A stretch of 64,000 nucleotides of DNA. Origin: Athripsodes cinereus. Taxonomy: Eukaryota; Arthropoda; Insecta; Trichoptera; Leptoceridae. Under the pieces are notes generated by a model. That model was not told the origin of the DNA and ran no database searches. It saw only the letters and a program-made list of their open reading frames with translations. The translations under genes and the position numbers were made by a program. Within the stretch, counting starts at the first letter, position 1; each line of letters starts with the position of its first letter. Shown here piece by piece: positions 1-9,522 of the stretch. The stretch covers positions 7,851,237 to 7,915,236 of the forward strand of contig OX388307.1 in assembly GCA_947579605.1 (NCBI GenBank), given 5' to 3'.

Positions 1-966
1 TTTAAAAAATGGGCATATTGCTTCAGGGTAGGCTGTGGCATCAACACTAACACTCACTTAGAGTCTATGCACAAGACTATTAAATATTTTTATTTAGAAA
101 GAAAATCTGTTAAAAGATTAGACAAGGGCTTAGATGTTATTTTGAAATATAGGAAGGATAAATGTGTAGAGAGAATCATAAAACTTACGAAGGGGAAAAT
201 AACTAAAAGGGATAAAGAAACTCTCAAACGACACAATAATGCTGTCTCTGAGAGTTACATTATGCAAAATTTAAGTACAGGGGTTATTGAAGTTAAAAGT
301 TCAGAAAGTTTGTATACAGTAAAAAGAGAGGCAATAGAAAAATGTTGCAGTATCGTGTGCAATGAGTGCAACATTTGCATCCATATGTTTTCATGCACAT
401 GCCCTGATTATAGAAATAATAATATTTGTAAACATATCCACTTTGTCATGATTAATACTGACTCATCATCTCCTGAGGTTAATGTGTCGTCATCTCCTGA
501 GGTTAATGTGTCGTCATCTCCTGAGGCTAATGTGTCATCATCTCCTGAGGTTAATGTGATTCCTCCTATTAATAAAAGTCCTGTTGACGACTGGGTGTCC
601 TGTGTGTCTAGACAAAAAAATCTGGGAAACATCCTTGAAAATACCGTTGAGAATATCAGGGCTATGGACATTAGTAAATTAGATAGTTCTATTGTTAACC
701 AAATTTGTTATCACTTGTCGGTTATAAATAATTTATCACAAATACCATCTTTAAATTGTGAAATTTTGCCATCAACGTCGAAAAGTGATTCTAATAAACG
801 GGTAATTGATCCTCAATTGCGTTTTCACTCGACAAAAAAAAAGAATAAAGACAAAAAAGCAATATTTAAAACACCTACAACAACAGAACTATCAAATATT
901 ACAAACTTTTTAACTACTGATCTCTTTGTGTCGACGTGCCCATCAAATGATCACAAATACTGTTAA
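1..966 (+). CDS. Partial MULE-transposase-like protein with SWIM zinc finger
   Basis: The reading frame is open from base 1 to the stop at 964-966, so the N-terminus lies outside the window. The first methionine inside (67) is probably internal, because the codons before it are in frame and protein-like (WAYCF..., INTNTHLESMHK). The pattern NTNxHLESMH, then a Lys-rich segment, then a SWIM zinc finger (CTC...CKH at about 408-440) is what I know from the C-terminus of Mutator-like (MULE) transposases and proteins derived from them. SWIM fingers bind DNA or protein. After the finger come four 8-residue SSSPEVNV repeats and a Ser/Asn/Lys-rich tail with no known domain. No stop or frameshift interrupts 322 codons, so it may be a young element copy or a domesticated gene; the sequence cannot separate these. 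Function is not assigned further. Confidence 0.6.
   Translation, partial: FKKWAYCFRVGCGINTNTHLESMHKTIKYFYLERKSVKRLDKGLDVILKYRKDKCVERIIKLTKGKITKRDKETLKRHNNAVSESYIMQNLSTGVIEVKSSESLYTVKREAIEKCCSIVCNECNICIHMFSCTCPDYRNNNICKHIHFVMINTDSSSPEVNVSSSPEVNVSSSPEANVSSSPEVNVIPPINKSPVDDWVSCVSRQKNLGNILENTVENIRAMDISKLDSSIVNQICYHLSVINNLSQIPSLNCEILPSTSKSDSNKRVIDPQLRFHSTKKKNKDKKAIFKTPTTTELSNITNFLTTDLFVSTCPSNDHKYC
463..558 (+). repeat. 24-bp tandem repeat in the SWIM ORF
   Basis: Four in-frame copies of a 24-bp unit encode SSSPEVNV (one copy has Ala for Val). Copies are almost identical at the DNA level, which suggests recent replication slippage. Confidence 0.9.
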
Positions 967-1152
967 TGCCATTTTAAAAAAAAATATTTCCAATATCCGA
1001 TAATTAACAATAATAATAATCTCTATTAGTTTATTATTATCACTAGTTTTTATATTTAAAAAGAATCCTATTGGTCTTCAGCCTATAGGATGGTTTTTCA
1101 TAATATCTTTTGTGGCTCAATATTGCCACTAGTAGTTCTCATTACGAAGAAT

Positions 1153-1605
1153 GTAAGTAATATAATGTTCACTCATTTTAAATACATAAAAATATATTTA
1201 GCACTTACACAGGGACTTTATTAATAGGTGGTTGCAATATTAACTTTTTAGCTCTCAATATTTCAATAACGCTACTTCTCAGCATCATTTTTCTCATAAA
1301 ATGTTGGTGTTTAATCCTTCTTACAATATCAGAATACTGCTGCTGTTTTATCCTTTGTTTCAGTTGTTTGTCATCATGAAGTAAGTAATATAATATTCTC
1401 CTATTTTAAATACATAAAAATAAAGCAATAATATTTAGCGCTTCCACAGGGGCTTTATTAATAATTGGTTGCAATGTTAACTTTTTAGATCTCATATTTC
1501 AGTAACGCTACATCTCAACATCATTTTTCTTATAAAATGTTGGTGTTTAATCATTTCTTACAACATCAGAATACTGCCGCTGTTTTTTCTTTTGTTTCAG
1601 TTATT
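1153..1605. repeat. Diverged tandem duplication, about 230 bp per unit
   Basis: Two adjacent copies (1153-1380 and 1381-about 1605) share blocks such as gtaagtaatataat, ttttaaatacataaaaat, tttattaat, ataaaatgttggtgtttaat and tttgtttcag. Each unit begins with a good splice-donor string (gtaagta) and ends close to an acceptor string (tttgtttcag), so the duplicated unit resembles an intron with a tiny exon-like segment between the copies. Confidence 0.7.
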
Positions 1606-1691
1606 ATTGTCTAGCAACAGAGATTCTGATCCGTCATCCTACAACGTCCATTGGATAAGAAAAAATAATTTGTTTTTGATTAATTAGTTAC

Positions 1692-1905
1692 ATATGGAAG
1701 AAAACACAATTGGCTTTAGTGGTTTTATTATTAATATTATATTTTACATTGTTGTATAATAATCTGGGATATAGACAACATGTGATTATTTTGCATTATT
1801 ATCTTGTATGGGGTGATATAATGTAGTTTTGTTCTAGAATAATTATCAAACATATAATATAGGTAAATAAAGTAAAACTAAAACCAATTGTGTTTTCCTC
1901 CATAT
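1692..1905. mobile_element. Small MITE with inverted ends
   Basis: The left end (1692) reads atatggaagaaaacacaa and the right end (to 1905) is its near-perfect inverse. The similarity continues inward for about 35 bp. The interior is AT-rich without an ORF. The superfamily is not assigned; flanking TA is compatible with Tc1/mariner-type insertion. Confidence 0.6.
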
Positions 1906-2035
1906 ATAAACACAGAGTTTTACAAAATGAATGTCAACTAAATCCATAGATTAATTACTTCTCATTTTGTTCATTGGCCTTAATATACCTAATAAATATT
2001 TGTTTCTAATATTTTTACTTGAATATTGTATAAAC

Positions 2036-2540
2036 TCGGGCTCTCCATACATGTCATAAAGCTATTAGTTGTATCGACGACGCCAGCCATTATGATTTGT
2101 CACAGGACCGTAGATTGTTCAAGGATCCTTCTCTCAAATGCTGCAATGGATCTCTCAAGGGCTTTTGTTAGTACCTAGGTTTCAGAAGCATAATATATCA
2201 AGACTAGCTTTATCAGGGTTTTGTACAGTACAGTACGATTTTGGTATTTCTTTTGACTAACTTTATGACATGTATGGAGAGCCCGATTTCATCAGCTCTA
2301 TCAAGGTGGGCTGGTCCATAATCAGAATAGATGATGACAACCCTGTAAAACGCCCACCACAAGGACGAAGAAGACCAGGAAGGCCCAAACTGCGATGGAT
2401 GGACTTTGTCAGCGCCGAAGCTTCTACGCTGCAAATCACAAACTGGAAGACAAAAGCAATGGTATGACAAGAGTGGAAGAGACTATTGGATTCAGCCAAG
2501 GCCCACCCAGAGTTATCGTACTCATGATGATGATTTTATA
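2036..2540. mobile_element. Non-LTR retrotransposon 3' fragment with inverted 5' part
   Basis: On the plus strand about 2261-2530 encodes a LINE C-terminus pattern (GRRRPGRPKLRWMDF, then NWKTKA and EWKRLLDSAKAHPEL) with stops. On the minus strand 2255-2036 encodes the preceding part of such elements (AAFERRILEQ). The two parts meet head to head, and a 26-bp inverted repeat (2036-2061 against 2261-2286) marks the overlap. This is the arrangement left by twin priming. Confidence 0.65.
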
Positions 2541-2864
2541 AACTCACTTTTAAAATATCTTTGTCTGATTGTATAAGTGTTAGTATGTCTTAATTGGCTT
2601 ACCTACAATTTTAATACTTATCATCTAATTCTTATAGAGGATGGCAACCTCTCTAAAAAATATTGCTCATCTCTGATATGGGTTTTTTGTGGTTTTCCCG
2701 ATATCGCACAAAGGCAAATGCTGGAGATGTTTTCTTTAAATCTGCCCACAACAGTATTAAATATTAATATATTCATTGCTCATTACCACTGACTCACATT
2801 TCTACTATCATTAATATTTATTTTTTAATTAACATGTATTTGAATATAATTTCTTCATTTTATA

Positions 2865-2930
2865 CTAGCCTGATCATGAGAGCAGAAGCTCTTGAAAGCC
2901 AGCTCGTGATTAATAAAGTCTCTGTGGAAG
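2865..2930 (-). repeat. Dispersed repeat family C, fragment
   Basis: The block ctagcctgatcatgagagc...cttgaaagccagctcg is the inverse of a block at 60930-60985 and is shared with 22262-22305. No coding capacity. Family type unknown (SINE- or MITE-like). Confidence 0.5.
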
Positions 2931-3718
2931 TACTGAATGTGAGTGTTTTATTTTTATTAATTTACTTCCACCAAGTACCATCATTGGACAACAATATTAT
3001 AACTGCATTCTCCCATTTTCTTATTTGATAAGTATATCTCATTGCCTAAATATTCTTCCAATATAATGGCGTAGAGAGGTCTTAAGCAGAACTACCCAGC
3101 TAAAACACAATTCTTATGGGTCACATCACCTGGTTGACAACATCTCTTAGATGATGATACCATTCCGATAGTCGATGCAGATATTCTACTGTCTACTTAA
3201 ATCTCGATACTAGAAGCACAAATCAACAGCACCCTGTCTGTGGAATCTCAAAGACAGCAAGGTCCATATTTTCTTCCGTCTGCGAAATACGCTCAGTGTC
3301 GAAAAACCTCACTCTTCTTCTTATTTCATTTTACGGCAATGCACCCGCAATCGAGTGATTTATGATAACCTCACTCTTGATAGCACAAAAAAATATTTCT
3401 GCCTTTGTAGTCTCTAGACCAGACTATTCTATTCTTCTCAAGGTCATACACTTGTTTGCGAATGACTTAGGCCAATATGGAACAACAGGTTATTAATTAA
3501 GTTTTATGTAATAAAAAAGTAATCAAATATTTCACAACGAAATTAACCTTAATACAAAGACTGTGTAATTAATAGTGAAATCCTGAGAAAATAATGAGGT
3601 GACTTGTAATGTCAAATATTTATATTATTAGCTTTGGGGAACTTTGACATACATTTATAAATACCTTGAGTTTAGTGCTAGTAAAAAAATTACACTAAGG
3701 GGTTATATAATTTATCTA

Positions 3719-4225
3719 GACTAGACTACTGCAACATATTATGTGCATGTAGGACTGCCGCAGATCCAACAAAATTGCCTACAAATGTCATTTAATTTCT
3801 GTTATATTTTTTCAAGAAAATTCACTCGTTTGCGAATGGTTTAGATCATCCAATAGTTCTGCAAGATTTATTTTTAGCGAGGATAAAGGTTGCCACACCA
3901 CACCTGTGCTGGAAAAGTTGCTCAGGTTAATAGTAAATGAAAGGGTCTGATACAAACTGTGCCTTATGGTCTACAAGGCTTTGAATAGGTATAGCACCTT
4001 GGTCACTTTCTGAGCTCTATGTTCTCAAAATATCTAAAAGCAAACCCCTACGCTCAGCAAAGACATACACCAATATACTGGACGAGGTCAATAGATCAAA
4101 TAAGTTCTGCTTCTTTGACTCCCCGAGGACCTCCGTAGAAACCAATCAATAAATACGTTCAGGAGCAAGGTGAAGAAATTGCTCTTCCAACATATGTTGT
4201 TTTCCGCGTCCATGAGATATGATGA
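3719..4225 (+). mobile_element. Decayed L2/CR1-type LINE fragment
   Basis: Broken reading frames spell the conserved C-terminal segments of CR1/L2 reverse transcriptases: a LDYCN block, then TPVLEKL, then LCLMVYKAL, then APWSLSEL-like and KANPYAQQRHT-like strings. Many stops; non-functional. Confidence 0.55.
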
Positions 4226-5829
4226 GAAGCTCCGTCAAACGGTACCAAATCAAACATACGTAAATATTGTCATCACTTTTTCATGAATTTAATTGTAATA
4301 TTTGTTTTTAAAATAAAGGTATTATTAATAATGAATTACTTGTGGTAACTTTTTAAACTAACTTTATTTAATCCTTTTTTTATAAGATAAAAGTGTTGTA
4401 AATCACATATTTTTATCTTCAGAAATTATATTGATACGGTAAGTTCGATAAATAAGTAACTTGTTTGTATTTGAGTAATGGTATATTGCAAATTGGAACT
4501 CTCCATGTCTATCCAGTGGAAAGTTAATGCTTTGACTAAGTCAAGTTAAATACACAGTGAAAACATTATATTAATGTTTAATGTAACACTTGAGAAAATT
4601 TTAACAATAACTTGAAATAATTTTAAACATGAAAAACCTGTAGATGTTTCATTGATTTGACACTGATTCTATACAATTTATCTGTATTTTATAGTCAAGA
4701 AATGTAACTTTAATTGAGTGGATAGCGAGCCCGGTTCAAAACCCACTCAGTTTTGAACAATTTACAGTTTCATACAAGATAATGGCTTTTGCAAATTTGC
4801 AAATTACATTACATTACATAGAAAGTATATTCAGCATTTCAGTTATCAATACATCCAAGTGAATAACCACAATGAACACCAATTAGACTCCGTCTGGTGC
4901 CGACGGCTTCTCCACGCGGCCACGGACCCTCCCAAAAGGTGTTCCTGGGAAACACTTGTGGTTTGATGCATACAAACTCAAGATGCTTTTTTTGTAAATC
5001 TGTATATAAGAGATTTTATCTGACAATATGTAGGTATCTTATTATGGATGATGAGATATCACATATAAAGCCAACTATTATATAGTGTTGTTTACTATAA
5101 TCAGTTGCTAATATAACAGAAGTGATTTCTGAAATTTTATAATAGTTCCAAAAAACCAAATATGATACTGCTTGATTAATGTTAATAAACTCTCAAAAAT
5201 ATGCCATGACAAAGAGTAATCAGAGTGGAGGTCTTGAAAAAAATTACCTGGCTAAACTTGTGTTAGGTAGCAACAATAGCAAGGTGCTTGAAACACCTCT
5301 TAAAGGAGTAAAGAAAGAAATGTCTTGAATAAAATTTTGTAGATCTCAGTTGATAAAATCTTCACTAACTATAAAATATGAGAAGTGAGTTTCTAAAAAA
5401 TAAAAGTTTATTAAATACAAAATTGCAAGGTTTTAGGGCAAATAACTTCAGTACAGTCATAGGATAATATTTGTAAAGGCAATACCTGTACACATTAAAA
5501 AACTACCTGAACATCTTCGATATAACAGCGAATAAATTAATGACACCTACGAAAATGGTCTAATTTATAGCTGGTCAGTAAAATAGTGACACCCTAGTAA
5601 TATTGATAACCGTTATCACTTTCATTGCTAAAAAGTGAGCCCGAAATCAATCCATAAATCTTATATACATAATATAGCGTATGTACTCTCATCACCGAAC
5701 ATAACACTATTTAATCATACATTTTGAGAATTTCATTATATTCACGATATTTCTTCAACGTTTATTCTCAACATTATTACGACTGACGAGAGCACGAATG
5801 ACAGTTAAACGACATAATAATTATTCGAG

Positions 5830-5861
5830 CCAATGGGCATTGATTATCTTGCGCAAGCGCA
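5830..5861 (+). promoter_or_regulatory. CCAAT box and NRF-1/Ewg-like site upstream of HINT
   Basis: CCAAT sits at 5830-5834. TGCGCAAGCGCA at 5850-5861 differs by one base from the palindromic NRF-1 consensus TGCGCATGCGCA (insect homologue: Erect wing). Both lie 165-195 bp upstream of the HINT start codon. NRF-1 sites are common in promoters of nuclear genes for mitochondrial proteins, which fits the predicted mitochondrial leader. Function is inferred. Confidence 0.4.
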
Positions 5862-6024
5862 TTAATATAATGATCGGTAAAATATTGTCTCGTACTAGAA
5901 TAAGAATCATAGATAAATTATCTGGCTCGCCGGCGGTTTGTTGTTTTTGAGGTTATCTTTCAAAATATTTTAGACAAAAGTTAACTTTGTGCAATACTAT
6001 CGAAAATTTAGATCCTGCATTAAT

Positions 6025-7183
<1,159 letters not shown>

Positions 7184-7508
7184 AGAAAACTATTCTCCTA
7201 TACTGACAATTTCACAAAACTACTTAAAATAGTAAATTTACTTTAAGCTTGCAAATAAATATTTTTGTTATATATTATGTAATAGATTTTTTGTCTTGAT
7301 CATTTGTTTTATTTTCTTTGAGCTACTCCTTTCCACCTGAAAAATCTCGAGGAAAATAAAATGGTGCTGATACATTAATACAAATCATAGGATTTTTTAA
7401 AGTTATTTATAAACTTAAATAAATACAATGATAATGTATTAAACTCGTACAAAATAATAAGGGAATCAAAAATAATTGTTAAACTTCAGTAAAATTGTTG
7501 GTATACAC

Positions 7509-7982
7509 CAGGCGTCGGCAACCTATGGCACGCGTGCCAGGCTTGGCACGCGATGGGGTTCTGAATGGCACTCTACAAAGTAGTAATTTTTTAATTTATG
7601 TTAGAATTTTATTGATTGAGTCGACGTTGATTTTGTAAAACTCCATTATATAAATATAATGAAAACAAAGTTGTTTTTGGTTTTACTACGATTTATTTGT
7701 TAAATATGAGGTCATTGTCAAACTTTGACAATGACCTTATAGATCGAAACCAGGTAACTTATTTAACAAATAAATCGTAGTAAAACCAAAAACAATTTTG
7801 TTTTCATTATATTTATGTTAGAATTTTATGTTATTTTTTTAATAAATATGTTTAAAAGATAAATTTGGTATAAAATTCTTCTCCTCTAGAACCCCATTAT
7901 ATAATTTAGAATTAAGGCGGCACCCTGAATCATATTGGTAGAGTGGCTTGGCACACCACAGCTAAAAGGTTGCCGACCCCTG
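7509..7982. mobile_element. hAT-type MITE with 8-bp target duplication and internal foldback
   Basis: Ends are inverted: CAGGCGTCGGCAACCT at 7509 and AGGTTGCCGACCCCTG ending at 7982 (one mismatch). The 8-bp sequence GTATACAC flanks both sides exactly (7501-7508 and 7983-7990), the hallmark of hAT insertion. No transposase. The centre (about 7654-7816) is a second, nested inverted repeat with arms of about 55 bp (attatattt...gttgtttttggttttactacg) around a short perfect hairpin (ggtcattgtcaaa / tttgacaatgacc). Confidence 0.9.
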
Positions 7983-8149
7983 GTATACACCAATGTGAGG
8001 TTCCATAATGTTATCAGTACCAAAATATATTTGCGATTGCAAAAACAAACAGGAAAGATGTTTGAATTACTGATTTCATGTACAAAGTATATCAAAGTGC
8101 GAGCAGAATATGATTATGTTGTTTAATTATTTATCCGGCAATGTTGTTT

Positions 8150-8275
8150 AATATGCAATGGACCGAAATGCCACAAATTGGAGTTGGTCCGAACAGATCT
8201 CCCTTCGAAATTAAACCAATTATTCTCCAGAGTGATTGCCAATGTCGGGGGACCTGCCACAGCACTGATAGAAGA
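8150..8275 (+). mobile_element. LINE C-terminal fragment
   Basis: Encodes, with a frame break, QWTEMPQIG / ELVRTDLP / LFSRVIANVGG. The same RVIANVGG block occurs on the minus strand near 23510, so this is a repeat, not a host exon. Confidence 0.5.
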
Positions 8276-8544
8276 AGAATTATTTGCCACTTTTATAGAA
8301 CTGATATGGCTTTTGACAAAATATACTTTTGTTTATGTGAACACCAGGAATGTGGTAGCGTTTATGTCAAAATACACAAAATATATGAAGTAATACTGCA
8401 GAGAAAAATTGAATATGGTAGTTTTAGTACAAATCACAAACCTTGGGTATTAAAAAATTTATTCACAGCTTGAAATGTAAAAGAAAAACATTACACTCAT
8501 TGTTTATTTACACAGCAATTAGACACCTAAGTTATTTTTTATAT

Positions 8545-8832
8545 CTATCTTGTTGATACAGCAGATTCCTTGCGCGCTGCATCCTGCAAGAGTTGAGTAT
8601 CCACTTCATCTGCTGGTAGTTGGACATATCGCACAACGGATCCTCGAATAAAGCAATTTTTCACAGAAAGCATGTGAGGATATTTTTCTGAATCTGTGAC
8701 GCTAATATCTGAAAGCTTTATGTTTAGGTATTGGTCGACAGAATGAAGTGTTCCGCAAATACTTAAACCATTTTTAAGTTCTACCACAACATCTTTCCCG
8801 ACAAGGGATTTAAAAAATGAGAAGAATAGCAT
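8545..8832 (-). CDS. LSm2: LSm2, U6 snRNA-associated Sm-like protein
   Basis: A single uninterrupted ORF of 95 aa, the exact family length. I start at ATG 8832 because family members begin MLFxSFFKSL; the upstream in-frame triplet at 8839-8841 is GTG. Sm1 motif: VVVELKNGLSICGTLHSVD; Sm2: KNCFIRGSVVRYVQLP; the C-terminus VDTQLLQDAARKE is almost unchanged from vertebrates. LSm2 is a core subunit of the nuclear LSm2-8 ring that binds the 3' oligo(U) of U6 snRNA and of the cytoplasmic LSm1-7 ring that promotes mRNA decapping. A minus-strand AATAAA lies at 8503-8508. The coding region has no intron. It could be a retrocopy, but full conservation and a shared promoter with the next gene argue for the functional gene. 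Confidence 0.96.
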   Translation of the reverse strand: MLFFSFFKSLVGKDVVVELKNGLSICGTLHSVDQYLNIKLSDISVTDSEKYPHMLSVKNCFIRGSVVRYVQLPADEVDTQLLQDAARKESAVSTR

Positions 8833-9042
8833 ACTTCTCACTTAGAAATACGTAAAAAAACCAAACAACGCTGAAGAAATTAAAATCGCACAAAACGCGC
8901 CAGCCCCAAACAAATTTGACGATGACAGATGATAATTAATAATTATTTATGGTATTTTCATTTTTTTTAATTCGACTTGGCAACACTCCACCAAAATAGC
9001 GTTGTTTATGGTTCTCAGGAAGTGAAAGGCAGGAAATCAGAG
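8833..9042. promoter_or_regulatory. Shared divergent promoter of LSm2 and GABP-alpha with two ETS cores
   Basis: The two genes are head to head with roughly 200 bp between the LSm2 start codon and a GABP-alpha 5' UTR splice donor (aatcagag|gtatgt, exon end 9042). CAGGAAGTG at 9016-9024 matches the GABP/ETS consensus (core GGAAGT), and a second GGAA core is at 9032-9035, same orientation. No TATA box seen. A second non-coding exon is possible at 9363-9422 (acceptor ttttag, donor gtatgt). Confidence 0.5.
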
Positions 9043-9522
9043 GTATGTTTTATACAAAAATTGACATAATTTTGAAAAGTTTTCATAGTGTTTATCAAAA
9101 GTAATTATTACTCTTCACGAATAGTATAATTACGTTGAATACCAAGATTTAATCAACAGCATCGCTTTGATATTGGTGATACAGACGCGTATATCAAAGT
9201 CGCTTCTAGATGTACAATACATGACAGAAGGAATCTAGTAATTAAAATAGTAAGAAAGCAATCATTCTATCTATATGAGATTTTTGATGACACTATATGA
9301 GGACAGAACTCTGTTTATCAATATTCTTAAAAAAATAAAAATGTTTACTTTAATGATTTTAGGTTAGATTCCTGAAGAGCTACAAGTACATTGAATACAA
9401 AAGATTTGCAGGTTATTCCGTAGTATGTATTTTATCTATTCATTTACATTTATTTAACCAATATACTTTTGTAAGTCAAATAGATAGAATACAAGTTATG
9501 TTCATGTGTTGTTAATTTATAG

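Larger units (their letters stand above)
967..5829. other. Gene-free stretch between SWIM ORF and HINT promoter
   Basis: Apart from the repeats listed separately I see no coding exon here. ORFs at 4897-5085 and 2577-3028 lack any recognisable domain and are in repeat-like sequence. Confidence 0.6.

Noticed and set aside
408..671. Minus-strand ORF opposite the SWIM ORF
   Set aside because: It is a shadow of the repeat-rich coding frame; the SWIM motif is on the plus strand.
4725..4765. tRNA gene
   Set aside because: A B-box-like string (ccggttcaaaaccc) is present but no cloverleaf can be built; probably a SINE scrap.
8141..8473. 110-codon ORF as a gene between HINT and LSm2
   Set aside because: It contains LINE-tail words repeated at 23510 on the minus strand, and the alternative frame is equally protein-like.
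8833..8841. N-terminal MRS extension of LSm2
   Set aside because: The triplet at 8839-8841 is GTG; family members start at the ATG at 8832.
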